Shown piece after piece: positions 28,023 through 37,976 of a DNA stretch of 56,783 nt (position 1 is the first letter of the stretch; each line of letters begins with the position of its first letter). The notes beneath the pieces were generated by a model that was not told the origin of the DNA, made no database searches, and worked only from the letters and a program-made list of their open reading frames with translations. The translations under genes and the position numbers were made by a program. Origin of the DNA: CAZUGO01 sp964619935 (GTDB lineage: Bacteria; Planctomycetota; Phycisphaerae; UBA1845; CAIVHJ01); NCBI GenBank assembly GCA_964619935.1, contig CAZUGO010000007.1:1-56783 (forward strand). The letters are read 5' to 3'.

Positions 28023-28712
28023 TCAGCCCGCAAGCGACCGGCGGCGATGGGATTGATCCTTGCCGGGCTTCGAGAACACCCGGCGAATCCGCTTGCGGGT
28101 GGCCGCCTGAAACAGTTCGTCCAGCTCGGAGAGGTCCAACAGTTGGGCCCCTTTGGCCAGCATCAGGCGGGTCGCCAGATCGGCATCGGTCTCGTTCCAG
28201 TAGCCACAGGTCTCGCCGATAAAACCAACCGCGCGACCGCGGGCCAGCAGGCACAGGATCAAGCGGCGGATCGATCGCTCCAGCCCCACGCCGAACACGA
28301 TGAACATCCGCGGTTGCAACCCGCTGAGCAGGCGATCGGCCTTGGGATTGTCCAGAAAATCGGTGGTCCGCCGTCGCAACACCACCTGGCGATGCTGTTG
28401 GAGCAGGTTGAACGGCAGGTCCAGGCTGTTGTTCGCCTCGACGAAGATGCGTTTTTGCAGCAGCGTAAATGCCAGCTTGTTCTCACCCGGCGTCCCTTCG
28501 ACGCAGTGCTTCGGGAAGCCATGATGAGCCGGCTCGGTTTCGCGGTGGCTGTCGACGGCTGAGATGATCGGCAGGTGGTACTGCTGGGCCAGGGCGAAGA
28601 CTTTGCGCAGGTTACGCAGCAACGGTTCGCGATTGGCTGCCGGGAAGGAACCCTCGGCGTCCAGAAAGTCGCGCTGGGTATTCATATCGATCAGTATATA
28701 AGGATGGTGCAT
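28023..28712 (-). CDS. Isochorismatase-fold protein lacking catalytic residues
   Basis: A 229-residue protein of the isochorismatase/nicotinamidase fold. The catalytic Asp (IDMNTQRDF, Asp9) and the metal-site pattern DSHRE...PKHCVEGTPGE are kept. The catalytic Lys position reads Arg (VVLRRRTTDF) and the catalytic Cys position reads Ser (FGVGLERSIRR). It is therefore unlikely to be an ordinary cysteine hydrolase. The last 40 residues are basic. The ATG at 28712 has GAGAGGGA about 10 bases upstream. Confidence 0.65.
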   Translation of the reverse strand: MHHPYILIDMNTQRDFLDAEGSFPAANREPLLRNLRKVFALAQQYHLPIISAVDSHRETEPAHHGFPKHCVEGTPGENKLAFTLLQKRIFVEANNSLDLPFNLLQQHRQVVLRRRTTDFLDNPKADRLLSGLQPRMFIVFGVGLERSIRRLILCLLARGRAVGFIGETCGYWNETDADLATRLMLAKGAQLLDLSELDELFQAATRKRIRRVFSKPGKDQSHRRRSLAG

Positions 28713-28869
28713 GGCTTCGATTCCCTCTCGTACGATGATAGCGCTGCAATCCCGAAGAATCGAACGCCGAGCGGGGTTTTTTGGAAGGATTAGAAGGTGG
28801 CTTACCCGGACCATGGGCCATGGGCCCATTGCAGATGGGGCGTCGCTGGCAGGGGCTGCCGCGGGCTGA

Positions 28870-30405
28870 CTACAGCTCCATGGCGTTGTTCTGCAGCCAG
28901 ATCACGACATCGTTGTTGACGCCTTCGCGGTCCAGGGTCACTGCAATATCCATGCGCCCGTCGCTGTTGATGTCCACGGCGTGGACGCTGTTGATCGGGA
29001 AAAACGGGGCTCCCTCCAGCATGCTGCCGTCGGGGATGGCCGGATCGTCGACCACGAACTGCTCAGACCAGGCATCCAGCGGGGTGCTCCCCAGGGGGGT
29101 GAACCACCGCACCCGGCCGTCCGCGGCGGCGACCACGTCAAGCTGCCCGTTGCCGTCCACGTCGGCGATGTCGATGGCGCTCGGCACCAGAGTGGTGTAC
29201 TGCACCATGTTGTAGACCTCCCAGGGGAAGGACTGGGCGGCCGGATCCAGGGGACGGCGGAACCAGCGCAGCAGGCGATCGGTCCGGCCCAGCGCCAGAA
29301 CGTCGTTGAACCCGTCGCCGTCGAGATCGCCGATCTCAACGAAGTCGTATCCACTGTCGCTTTCGCCGATGGGACGCAGGCGGCCGCTGGTGCCGTCAGG
29401 GTTCCAGAAGTCAACCGCCACAATGCCGTCGGGATTGAGCGGATTCTGTTGCCAGGTCAGGTCGAAGGTTTTGGATTCCGGGCGCAACGCCACCGCGTCG
29501 AGGTCGCCGTCCAGGTCGACATCGGAGAAGCGCACCGAGGAAATATCCACCAGATCACGCTGCAGGAGGTACTTCTGCCAGGATCGATCGACGTCGGCAA
29601 TACAGGAATCGGTGACCCCGTCCCCGTCGCTGTCCGCCAACGACGACCCTTCAAAAGTATCGTTCTGACGGATTCGATCGTCGGCCGGGTTCAGCCACAG
29701 TTCAACCTGCTTGGTGGCAACGTCGGTCTCGTCGCAACCGTTGAAGGCCGCCAGGATGTCCGGAAAGCCGTCGTTGTTGGCATCGCCGACGTCCATCGAC
29801 GCATAGTTCCGGGCGTTGCCGTCGAAGCCCGGCGCCGAAAACGTTCGCGGCACGCCGTTGGTCAACACACACCGGAAGTTGAAGGTCAGGTTGAACTCCT
29901 CCCAGTTGAGGTTGTCATCCGGGGCAGGTGGTGCGAACAGGATAATGATCGAGCCCTGCTGGTTGGCGCACTGGTCGGCCGGTGCGAACCCGTTGTCCAG
30001 CATGCTGACCACGATGTCCATGTTGCCATCCTGGTCGATGTCGGCCACCTTGAGGGAGCTGACCCGCACGATGGGTCCGGAGCCGGCAACCGAAAAACTG
30101 CGGAACGAAACCGTGCCGTCCGGCAGCCGCTGCTGCAAGTGAATCTGGATGGGCTGCGACTCATAGGCGGCAGTCACCAGGTCGACCAGCCCGTCGCCGT
30201 TCATGTCCGCACTGGTGACCTGATTGAACCCGGCGGTGTCCTCGCCGTCGGGGTCGACCTGGGTGGCCGGCCAGTCGATCATGGAGCCGGGGTCATCGCC
30301 GTCGGCGGTCCGCCCGCCGATCATGCCGCGCGTCGGGCACCCGGCAATGCCGACCCCCATGCCCAGAATCACCAACGAAAGGCCCAGTTGCTGTATGCGC
30401 GACAT
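28870..30405 (-). CDS. FG-GAP/VCBS repeat lipoprotein
   Basis: A 511-residue lipoprotein. The signal MSRIQQLGLSLVILGMGVGI ends at a lipobox (IAGC). The body has repeated Asp-rich calcium loops such as DVDLDGDLDAVAL, DLDGDGFNDVLAL, DVDGNGQLDVVAA and DINSDGRMDIAVT, predicted to form a seven-bladed beta-propeller like integrin FG-GAP or VCBS proteins. The start at 30405 has GGGAG 10 bases upstream. Its ligand is unknown. Confidence 0.85.
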   Translation of the reverse strand: MSRIQQLGLSLVILGMGVGIAGCPTRGMIGGRTADGDDPGSMIDWPATQVDPDGEDTAGFNQVTSADMNGDGLVDLVTAAYESQPIQIHLQQRLPDGTVSFRSFSVAGSGPIVRVSSLKVADIDQDGNMDIVVSMLDNGFAPADQCANQQGSIIILFAPPAPDDNLNWEEFNLTFNFRCVLTNGVPRTFSAPGFDGNARNYASMDVGDANNDGFPDILAAFNGCDETDVATKQVELWLNPADDRIRQNDTFEGSSLADSDGDGVTDSCIADVDRSWQKYLLQRDLVDISSVRFSDVDLDGDLDAVALRPESKTFDLTWQQNPLNPDGIVAVDFWNPDGTSGRLRPIGESDSGYDFVEIGDLDGDGFNDVLALGRTDRLLRWFRRPLDPAAQSFPWEVYNMVQYTTLVPSAIDIADVDGNGQLDVVAAADGRVRWFTPLGSTPLDAWSEQFVVDDPAIPDGSMLEGAPFFPINSVHAVDINSDGRMDIAVTLDREGVNNDVVIWLQNNAMEL

Positions 30406-30594
30406 GAGATTGTGCTCCCGTGGCCCGGTGCCTTGCCCGATCCATCCATCCCCGGTAACCATAAGATTCTTTCGTACGACTCCCGCAGATTGTCCTAATC
30501 TTATCGGCCCCGCGCTGACGAATGCTGAAGCAGAGTTCTGGCCGGCGGCACCGAGCCGCCGCCCATCCGCCGCCGCGCACCAGGAGCCGTCCGG

Positions 30595-32214
30595 TTGAGC
30601 AGCAACGCCGTCCGACCGTGGAGTCCCGTTGCAAGCCCCCCCAAGGCCCCTGGCGCAACGGAGTCCAGTACGTTATCGGTCCTGGGTCGACCGTGGACCC
30701 ACTGGGCCGTGGTCGGCATCGCCGGGGCCATGGTGCTTTCGATCGCCACCGAAAGCCTGCGGGCCGCCCTGCGGGAAGGACCGCACCTGGCCGCCCCGGC
30801 AGTCCTGGGACTGCTGGCAGCGCTATGGACCGTCCGGCGGGCAGCCACCGGGTTCCGGTGTTGCGGGGCGCTTTCCGAAGCCCGGTGGCTGCCGGGGGTA
30901 CTGCTCACCGCCCCGGTGCTGTTCCAGGTGCCACTGGTGCTGAGCGTCCAGACGCGGCCGGCAAGCGACTGGGCGGTGTACCGCGAGTCCGCCGACCACC
31001 TGCTGGGCACTGGCGAATACCGCTCCACGGTCAGCGGCGGCCTGCAGTTTCGGGCACACAAGCCGCCGGGAATGGCGCTGTATCTGGCAGCCGTGCAGGC
31101 GGTGTTCGGCCGCGGCACGATTGCCCCGCAGTTGGTCAACGTCCTCCTGGTGATTGCCGGAAACACGATGTTCTGGATCATCTGCCGGCGGCAGTTGCCG
31201 CGTGCCACGGCGCTGCTGGCAACGGCGGTGTTCACCTGTTGGCCTTCGCGCAACTGCTCGGTGGCCCTGCTGGGCTATGACGCCATCGGTTCGCTGATCA
31301 TGGTGTGTTTCTGGTATTGGATCAGTGCCCGCCCGTTCGGTGGCTGGACCGCCCTGCCGGCCGGTGTCTTGGCGGGAATCGGCAGCTTGATCCGCCCGAC
31401 CCTGTTGCTGTTGCCGCTGACCTGCCTGCTGGTTCCCGACCGACCGCCGGGACGATGGCGCGAGGGCCTGCGATTCTGGGGACTGTTGCTGCTGGGTACC
31501 GCCATCAGCCTGGCCCCCTGGGCCTGGCGCAACCAGCAGGTCCTTGGCCGACCGATCATCACGGGTACCCAAGGCGGCATGAGCATCTATCGCGGATTTC
31601 ATCCTGTGGCCGGGCGCTACTATACCAATGTCGGCTGGGATGAATTGCGGACCGCCGGCAACGACGATGAACTGACCATGAGCCGCCTGGGCTTCCGCAA
31701 AGGCGTATCGTTTGTGCTCGCCGACCCGGCAGCCGCGCTGTGGCGCATGGCGCGCAAGTGCCATCGGCTGCTCGAGAGCGACCACGAGGTCGCCGGCTTC
31801 GCGCTGGACACGCCCAGTGGTCCGCTGCCCGGCTGGGCCACCGTCTGGCTGCGGCGGGCGCTCTGCGGGGTCAGCGACCTGTGGTATGCCTGGCTCAGCG
31901 GGTGCACCCTGATCGCGGCGACCGTGGTGCTGCGCCGCCCGCCGGCGCAAGAGCCCGACGGGCGCTGGCCGCTGCTGGCCTTGGGCGGATTGTTCGCGGC
32001 CTGCGCCGTGTTCGAATCACAACCGCGTTACTTCGTCATGTATCAATGCTTCTGGGCCTTCACGGCGGCCGTGGCGTGGCGGTCGGCAGTGGACACGGAA
32101 GCGACCGTGGCCAGCCGCGAACGGCACAGACCAGGAGGCGGGCGGGCGATTTTCGGTCCCGGATCGCAAATGCCGGCCTCCGCAGTGCAGTCAGACGCCG
32201 ATTGGCCCATTTGA
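30595..32214 (+). CDS. GT-C type membrane glycosyltransferase
   Basis: A 539-residue multi-pass protein resembling the ArnT/PMT-like glycosyltransferase superfamily, which transfer sugars from lipid carriers. The early SDWAVYRESADHLLGTGEY segment (acidic active-site loop) and FRAHKPPGMALYLAAVQAV, typical of the family, are followed by about nine more hydrophobic helices and a C-terminal soluble tail. The start is TTG at 30595, chosen because AGGAG lies 8 bases upstream. Acceptor and donor are unknown. hflX follows with its own promoter. Confidence 0.75.
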   Translation: MSSNAVRPWSPVASPPKAPGATESSTLSVLGRPWTHWAVVGIAGAMVLSIATESLRAALREGPHLAAPAVLGLLAALWTVRRAATGFRCCGALSEARWLPGVLLTAPVLFQVPLVLSVQTRPASDWAVYRESADHLLGTGEYRSTVSGGLQFRAHKPPGMALYLAAVQAVFGRGTIAPQLVNVLLVIAGNTMFWIICRRQLPRATALLATAVFTCWPSRNCSVALLGYDAIGSLIMVCFWYWISARPFGGWTALPAGVLAGIGSLIRPTLLLLPLTCLLVPDRPPGRWREGLRFWGLLLLGTAISLAPWAWRNQQVLGRPIITGTQGGMSIYRGFHPVAGRYYTNVGWDELRTAGNDDELTMSRLGFRKGVSFVLADPAAALWRMARKCHRLLESDHEVAGFALDTPSGPLPGWATVWLRRALCGVSDLWYAWLSGCTLIAATVVLRRPPAQEPDGRWPLLALGGLFAACAVFESQPRYFVMYQCFWAFTAAVAWRSAVDTEATVASRERHRPGGGRAIFGPGSQMPASAVQSDADWPI

Positions 32215-32239
32215 CCCCCCAGCGCAGCCATTCTATACT
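32211..32239 (+). promoter_or_regulatory. hflX promoter
   Basis: TTGACC (32211-32216), 17 bases, TATACT (32234-32239). The -35 overlaps the stop codon of the upstream glycosyltransferase gene. Transcription should start near 32246. Confidence 0.75.
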
Positions 32240-32301
32240 GACCTCCGGTACCCGCCTGCTGTGTTCCGCCCGTTTGCGGCGCTTCAGCGAGCAGGCTATT
32301 C

Positions 32302-33669
32302 ATGGCGGAATCCCCGAGGTTGCCAGAAACACTGCGAACCGACATCGCCGTTCAGGCAGAGAAGGCCCTGCTGGTGGGCGTCATTCTGCCGAGTTCCCAG
32401 ATTGACTTGAACAATCCCCTCGGCGAGTTGGATGGGTTGGCCCGCGCCGCGGGTGCCCGCGTGGTGGACTACATCATTCAACGCCGCAGCCGCGTCGATC
32501 CGGCCACCTACGTCGGCTCGGGCAAGGCCCAGGAAATCCGCGATCGGGCGGATGCCAACGAAGCCACCCTGGTGATCTTCGACAACGATCTGTCGCCCGG
32601 TCAGATTCGTGACTTGGAACGGATCATTGAGCGCAAGATTCTCGATCGCAGCGAACTGATCCTGGACATCTTCGCCGCCCGGGCCAAGACCGCCCAAGCC
32701 CGACTGCAGGTCGAGCTCGCCCAGTTGGAGTACACGGCGCCGCGCTTGCGGGGCATGTGGACACACCTGGAGCGCATCGCCGGGGCCGGCGGAGCCACCG
32801 GCGCCGGCGTGGTCGGCGGCATCGGCACCCGCGGACCCGGTGAGCGCCAGATCGAAATTGACCGCCGGCTGGTCGGCAAGCGCATCCAACTGCTCAAGCG
32901 ACGGCTGGCCGAGATCGATCAGCGGCGGCTGCGCGAAGTCCGCTCGCGCGGCAACGAATACACCCTCTCGCTGGTGGGCTACACCAACGCCGGCAAGAGC
33001 ACGCTGATGAACGCCCTGACCCAGGCCGGCACCTACGTCGAAGACAAACTCTTCGCGACCCTGGACACCAAGACCCGGCAGTGGAATCTCAGTGGCGGCA
33101 TGGTCGCCCTGGTATCCGACACGGTTGGATTCGTGCGCGATCTGCCGCACCACCTGATCGCCTCGTTTCGGGCCACGCTGGAGGAGGCCATCCACGCCGA
33201 CCTGCTGCTGCACGTGGTGGACATGTCCTCACGAACCGCGGCCTTGGAAATGGCTGCCGTCGATCGCGTACTCGCCGAACTGAAATGCGAGACCTGCAAG
33301 ACGCTGGTGCTGCTGAACAAGTATGACGCGGTGACCGACCCCTGCGACGCCCAGATCATCGAGAGCCGCACGCCCAATTGCCTGCGGATTTCGGCCAGAA
33401 CCGGCTGGGGCCTGGACGCCCTGCACGACATCGTGCTGGGCGAGATCCGCCAGCGGGCCCAGCACGTCACCGTGCGCATCGCCCCGGGCAATGGCCAGGC
33501 GTTGGCGTACCTCGACCGCCATGCTCAGGTGTTGCAGCGGCGTTACGGCGACGACGCCACCGAGTTGGACGTCCGCATTACCGATGCCAAGCTCAGCCAG
33601 TTGCGACATCGCCTGCCCGGCATCGAGGTGCTGATCGGCGATGGGGCGCCGCCCGCCGCACCCGCCTGA
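32302..33669 (+). CDS. hflX: Ribosome-splitting GTPase HflX
   Basis: A 455-residue GTPase that binds and splits stalled ribosomes in stress. The N-terminal HflX domain runs from about residue 20 to 200, with the hallmark GGIGTRGPGERQIE. The G domain has Walker A GYTNAGKS, the DTVGF switch and NKYD. Length and order fit the family. The start is the ATG at 32302 with only a weak ribosome binding site. Confidence 0.95.
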   Translation: MAESPRLPETLRTDIAVQAEKALLVGVILPSSQIDLNNPLGELDGLARAAGARVVDYIIQRRSRVDPATYVGSGKAQEIRDRADANEATLVIFDNDLSPGQIRDLERIIERKILDRSELILDIFAARAKTAQARLQVELAQLEYTAPRLRGMWTHLERIAGAGGATGAGVVGGIGTRGPGERQIEIDRRLVGKRIQLLKRRLAEIDQRRLREVRSRGNEYTLSLVGYTNAGKSTLMNALTQAGTYVEDKLFATLDTKTRQWNLSGGMVALVSDTVGFVRDLPHHLIASFRATLEEAIHADLLLHVVDMSSRTAALEMAAVDRVLAELKCETCKTLVLLNKYDAVTDPCDAQIIESRTPNCLRISARTGWGLDALHDIVLGEIRQRAQHVTVRIAPGNGQALAYLDRHAQVLQRRYGDDATELDVRITDAKLSQLRHRLPGIEVLIGDGAPPAAPA

Positions 33670-33696
33670 TCGCGCGCAAAGGGGCCCCACGATCCG

Positions 33697-35091
33697 ATGG
33701 CCACATCGTCCGGTCTTCCCCTGCCCCGCACCGGTCGCCGCCGGCGCGCCGCCGCCTGGGCTTTGGTGCTGTTGTGGGCCGCCCCGGTGGCAGCGGCGGC
33801 CAGCGGTCGTAAGGTCGCGGTGTCGTTGGCCTTGAACTCCGGCGGTGTGGTCCAAGGGCGGGTCGTAGAATACGACGACGCCCGCGTGCTTCTGGAGGTC
33901 CAGCAGCAGGTCGTGACCCTGGAATGGGACCGGGTCCGCACACCCTCGGCCTATCAGGCCCGCAAGAAAATCCTGGAAACCGAGCGCGGCGGTGCCCGGT
34001 ATCTCACCGCCGAGGACCACTTCCAATTGGGCTGCTTTCTGGCCGTCCGCAACAACCACAGCGCAGCGGTCTCCGAGTTTCGCAAGGCCACCCAGCGCGA
34101 TCCCGCCTACGCGGACCGCATCAAGCAGGTCTGGCTGGACATTCGCCGCGACAAGGAACGCGTCCGCAAGGATCACGATACCTTGATTCGCTCGCGGCGG
34201 GACGGGTCCGCAGCGCCGGCCGCCATCGACACCCCGGCACCCGGCGGCGGTCGGCAGTACACGCCGGAACAACACGCCGCGGCCCTCAATCGCAATTACG
34301 CATTCGGCGGCGAAATCCGCGAGCGCATCGCCCCCGAGCTGGTACTGCTGGAAACCCACCACTTCTTGATTTGGACCGACTGGCCCGAGCACAAGCGCAA
34401 TCTGCTGTCGCGGTGGTCGGAGGAAATGTACCGCCAGATGTGTCAAGAATTCGGCTTTGCGCCCGAGCAACCGGTGTGGCTGGGCAAGTGCCCGCTGTTC
34501 ATTTTCTGGCACAAGGCCCACTTCGAGAAGTTCGCCGAAGCAGTCGACGACTACCACCGCCCGAACACCCTGGGATACACCAAGACCACCGCGTCGGGCT
34601 ACGTCCATGTCGTGCTGCGGCGGCTGGGGAACGGCGCGGAAGATCTGAACCGCTTCGCCACGACCATGGTCCACGAAGCCAGCCACGCGTTCATGCATGC
34701 CTACGGCCCGCCGCAGAATCTGCCGCCCTGGCTGAGCGAAGGCTTCGCCGACTACGTGGCCGAGCGGGTCCTCGGCGATCGCTGCCCGACCGGTGAGACG
34801 GCGGCCTCGGTGGCCCGCGAATACGTCGCCGGCTTCAAGCAGATCGACGCGTTGTTCAGCTACACCGACAGCCCGCCGGGCCATTACTATCCCATTGCCT
34901 ACAGCCTGGTGCAGTTTCTCATCGAGCGCGATCACGCCGCTTTCGTGGACCTGATCAACGACCTCAAGGCCGGCAGGTCGCTCCCGCAGTCGCTCGCCCG
35001 ACGCTACCAAGGCATGACCCTCAAGACACTGGAGCATGGTTGGCGCGTCTGGATCAAGCGCACCGCCGACGATCCACAGAATCTCCGCTGA
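33697..35091 (+). CDS. Exported gluzincin-type metallopeptidase
   Basis: A 464-residue exported protein. A basic then hydrophobic N-terminus (RRRRAAAWALVLLWAAPVAA) is a signal peptide. A short beta domain (VVQGRVVEYDDARVLLEVQQ) and a helical hairpin with TPR-like spacing follow. The peptidase domain has TTMVHEASHAFMHAYG, an HExxH zinc site, and the downstream LSEGFADYVAE supplies a third ligand, as in DUF1570/MA-clan proteins. The target is unknown. It begins 27 bases after hflX. Confidence 0.78.
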   Translation: MATSSGLPLPRTGRRRRAAAWALVLLWAAPVAAAASGRKVAVSLALNSGGVVQGRVVEYDDARVLLEVQQQVVTLEWDRVRTPSAYQARKKILETERGGARYLTAEDHFQLGCFLAVRNNHSAAVSEFRKATQRDPAYADRIKQVWLDIRRDKERVRKDHDTLIRSRRDGSAAPAAIDTPAPGGGRQYTPEQHAAALNRNYAFGGEIRERIAPELVLLETHHFLIWTDWPEHKRNLLSRWSEEMYRQMCQEFGFAPEQPVWLGKCPLFIFWHKAHFEKFAEAVDDYHRPNTLGYTKTTASGYVHVVLRRLGNGAEDLNRFATTMVHEASHAFMHAYGPPQNLPPWLSEGFADYVAERVLGDRCPTGETAASVAREYVAGFKQIDALFSYTDSPPGHYYPIAYSLVQFLIERDHAAFVDLINDLKAGRSLPQSLARRYQGMTLKTLEHGWRVWIKRTADDPQNLR

Positions 35092-35152
35092 TCCAACGAC
35101 AGTCCGGGACGCCTCGGGTTCGATACATAAGCAGTCGGCCACCGCCTGCGGG

Positions 35153-35181
35153 TTTGTGCCTGCCGCCGCCCGCCGTATAAT
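35153..35181 (+). promoter_or_regulatory. Candidate promoter for the membrane protein at 35207
   Basis: TTTGTG (35153-35158), 17 bases, then a perfect TATAAT (35176-35181). Transcription would start about 20 bases before the ATG at 35207. Confidence 0.5.
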
Positions 35182-35206
35182 TCGCCCGGCGGTTTGGACC
35201 CCTTCG

Positions 35207-36391
35207 ATGAGCAAAAACTTCAGAAAAACCCTGTGGATCGTGATTCGCTCGGTGGTGTGCATCGGCGCCATGTACTGGGTGCTCAAGGGCGTGACCGTCA
35301 ACGATTACGGGACCCTGCCGGACGGCAGCCGCGTCCGGATCACAGACTGGCAGCAGTGCGACGAGAAAGCGCCCATCGACGAGTGCCTCGTCACCGTCGT
35401 TGGCGACGGCGGGACCCGGACCCTGGTCGTCGGCGCCCTGGCCCGCACCCCGGACGGCAACCCGGACTTCCAGGTCGGCCTGCGTACGGTCCTCAGGAGC
35501 AGTGATGTCGGACTGCTGCTGGTCGCAGTGCTGCTCTATGCCCCGGTGGGCATCATTCAATCGGTACGTTTCACCTGGATGATTCGATCGCAAGACATCC
35601 AACTGAGCCACTGGGAAGGAATCAAGCTGACCTATGCCGGAAATTTCCTGAACTTCGTGGCTCTGGGCACCACCGGTGGCGACATCTTCAAGGCCTATTA
35701 CGTATCCTGCCACACCGATCGCAAGACCGAGGCGGTGACCACGGTGTTCCTGGATCGGGCGGTCGGCCTGATCTCCATGGTCACGGTCGCCTTGACCTGC
35801 ATGATCATTCGGTTTCAGGATCCCAAGATCCGCGAATGGTGGCCGAGCATCGCGGTGCTCTCGGCCGTGCTGGCCGCCGGAACCTTGGTGGTCTTCTCGC
35901 GGCGGGTCCGCACGCTGATCCGCTTCGATCGCCTGCTGCAGCGCTTGCCCTTCTCGGAACAGCTCCAGCGCATCGATGCGGCCACCTTTCGCATGCGCCA
36001 TCACAAGCAGCTCATGGCCGCCGTGCTGCTCCTGACCCTCGTGATGCAGACCCTGGCGCTGACCAGCATGTCCATCGCCGGCTACGGGCTGGGCATGAGC
36101 TTCAGCCTCGAACTGCTGCCCGTTTATCTGACCTACCTCGCCCTGGCCCTGCTGATCGCCTGCATCCCGATCAGCTACCAGGGCGGCGGCACCATGGACG
36201 GATTTCTGCAGGTCTGCTTCGGCGGCACTTATGGGAATTACGCACAGATCCTGTTCCTGGGCTTTGCCGTCCGCCTGCTGCAGTTGCTGTGGTCGCTGCC
36301 CGGCATCCTGGTGCCGATCACCGGGGCCCACCGTCCGAGTACGGAAAAAATCGCCCAACTCCAGGCGCTCACCCCCGCATCCAAATCGTAG
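35207..36391 (+). CDS. Lysylphosphatidylglycerol synthase TM-type (AglD-like) membrane protein
   Basis: A 394-residue membrane protein with the LPG_synthase_TM/AglD fold. A first helix is followed by a soluble loop of about 70 residues, then about seven helices. The family marks are present: VRFTWMIRSQDIQLSHWEGI, NFLNFVALGTTGGDIFKAYY and VFLDRAVGLISM. The family includes flippase-like and lipid-glycosylation proteins; the role here is unknown. The start follows a perfect TATAAT. The PilZ genes begin about 105 bases downstream. Confidence 0.85.
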   Translation: MSKNFRKTLWIVIRSVVCIGAMYWVLKGVTVNDYGTLPDGSRVRITDWQQCDEKAPIDECLVTVVGDGGTRTLVVGALARTPDGNPDFQVGLRTVLRSSDVGLLLVAVLLYAPVGIIQSVRFTWMIRSQDIQLSHWEGIKLTYAGNFLNFVALGTTGGDIFKAYYVSCHTDRKTEAVTTVFLDRAVGLISMVTVALTCMIIRFQDPKIREWWPSIAVLSAVLAAGTLVVFSRRVRTLIRFDRLLQRLPFSEQLQRIDAATFRMRHHKQLMAAVLLLTLVMQTLALTSMSIAGYGLGMSFSLELLPVYLTYLALALLIACIPISYQGGGTMDGFLQVCFGGTYGNYAQILFLGFAVRLLQLLWSLPGILVPITGAHRPSTEKIAQLQALTPASKS

Positions 36392-36496
36392 GTTGTAGCT
36401 GTTCCATTTGACGCTGGGAACGACAGTTCCGGATCGATCCGGAAGGGCGCCGTGCGGCTGCGGGAGTTCCGCGGACGACGGCCCGGACGAACCCAC

Positions 36497-37237
36497 ATGA
36501 AAGCAACCACTGCAGACACGCGATCGCTGGACTTGCTGAGGCAGGCATGCGAACGGCGCGCCAGCGCCGAAATCGAACTGGCGACGCTCGACGGCGACAA
36601 GCACACCGGACGGGTGCGGCTGATTCGCTGCGACGACCAGGCCGTGTACATCGACCATCCGACCCGTGGCAACATGCCGCTGGAGCTGAACTCCGACATG
36701 TACGCCACCGTCTATTTCTTCCGCGACGGCGAGCGCTACGCCTTCCGCTCGTGGATCGGCGAAGAATGTTGGGTCCCCGTCGGCGACGGCCAGCAGCACC
36801 TGACCGGCTACGCGCTGCCCATGCCCGACCACGTGTCCCGCGCCGAGCGCCGTCACGATTTTCGGGCATCGCTGGGCCAGAACATCGAGGTGGTCTGCGA
36901 GGTCCAACCGCTGGGCGACAACGGCCGGCGGACCTTTCAGGCCCGAGTCATGGACCTGTCCGCCGGCGGCCTGGGCATTATCGCCATCGACGTCGACCCC
37001 AACGATCTGCGCACCGGCGCATTCTACAACGTGCGCTTCGCGCTGCCGAATATCAAGAAATCGTTTCAGTTTCGCACCCGGCTGTGTCACATGCGCAGCC
37101 TGGGCGGCAATGGATGCATTGTCGGGCTGCAATACCCCAGCGACACCACCGCCGTCGAAAGCCATGCCATCCGGCAGGTGTCCCAGTTTGTGGCCAGACA
37201 AGCCAAGCACAAGCGGGCCCGACCCGTCGGTCCATGA
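36497..37237 (+). CDS. PilZ domain protein 1
   Basis: A 246-residue c-di-GMP-binding-type protein. An N-terminal YcgR-like region (residues about 1-110) is followed by a PilZ domain with both signature parts: RRHDFR (RxxxR) and DLSAGG (DxSxxG). It should bind c-di-GMP. The start ATG at 36497 is preferred because the upstream frame is not protein-like. It is the first of three adjacent PilZ genes. Confidence 0.85.
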   Translation: MKATTADTRSLDLLRQACERRASAEIELATLDGDKHTGRVRLIRCDDQAVYIDHPTRGNMPLELNSDMYATVYFFRDGERYAFRSWIGEECWVPVGDGQQHLTGYALPMPDHVSRAERRHDFRASLGQNIEVVCEVQPLGDNGRRTFQARVMDLSAGGLGIIAIDVDPNDLRTGAFYNVRFALPNIKKSFQFRTRLCHMRSLGGNGCIVGLQYPSDTTAVESHAIRQVSQFVARQAKHKRARPVGP

Positions 37238-37259
37238 GCGTTATCCGAGGAGCATACCG

Positions 37260-37976
37260 ATGAACTATGCCATCGAGTTGAATTCTGACCAGTCCGAGCG
37301 CATTTTGAAGGGCGCCTGCGGAATCCAGCAACCCGTGCAGGTGCAACCCAGGGCCTGGCCCGATGGCGACGCCCTGCGCGGCCACCTGCAGCACTACGAC
37401 GGCGACACCGTGGCCGCCCAGGTGCAGCCGACCCAGCCCTGCGATCCGGACCGGCTGCTGAATACCTATTGCCACGTGCTCCTGAGCCGCGACGACGGCG
37501 ACTATTTCTTCGACTGCCACGTGGTAGCGGCCCGCCAGAACGGCGGCGGCGTGGAGCTGATCCTGGCCCGGCCGCAGACCATTGCCGTCACCCAGCGGCG
37601 GCAATCCGGCCGCAGCTTCCCGGCACGCGCCTCGGCGGTTCAGATCAGCCGTCAGACCGACGGCGACCTGCACTGCTGCGAGGGCCGGCTGTACAACCTC
37701 GGCGAAGATGGGTTGGCCTGCAAGCTCACCAAGGACCATGCGACCCCCGTCGCGCTGGGACAAACCTGGTGCCTGTGCTTCCAGATCCCGGACCACGATC
37801 ACGTGTTCAAGATCGATGCAGCAGTCCGCCGCATCCTGCCCTCGTCGTCGGCACAGGATGTCATTCTGGGCTTCGAATTCGACCGCGAACACCTCGACCC
37901 GACCCAACACCGCGAATTAAGAAACCTGCTCAACCAGCGGCAGCACGCCGGCGAAGCGGCGGGAGCGAAGGCATGA
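37260..37976 (+). CDS. PilZ domain protein 2, degenerate
   Basis: A 238-residue relative of the two neighbours. The RxxxR part is kept (RRQSGR), but the second motif reads NLGEDG in place of DxSxxG, losing both the Asp and the Ser. c-di-GMP binding is therefore doubtful. The ATG at 37260 has GAGGAG upstream. It ends in an ATGA overlap with the third PilZ gene, so the two are co-translated. Confidence 0.75.
   Translation: MNYAIELNSDQSERILKGACGIQQPVQVQPRAWPDGDALRGHLQHYDGDTVAAQVQPTQPCDPDRLLNTYCHVLLSRDDGDYFFDCHVVAARQNGGGVELILARPQTIAVTQRRQSGRSFPARASAVQISRQTDGDLHCCEGRLYNLGEDGLACKLTKDHATPVALGQTWCLCFQIPDHDHVFKIDAAVRRILPSSSAQDVILGFEFDREHLDPTQHRELRNLLNQRQHAGEAAGAKA

Noticed and set aside
33229..37210. 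Two minus-strand open frames of 690 and 718 codons
   Set aside because: Both are antisense to well-supported genes (peptidase, membrane protein, PilZ 1) and read as Gly/Arg/Gln-rich translation noise.
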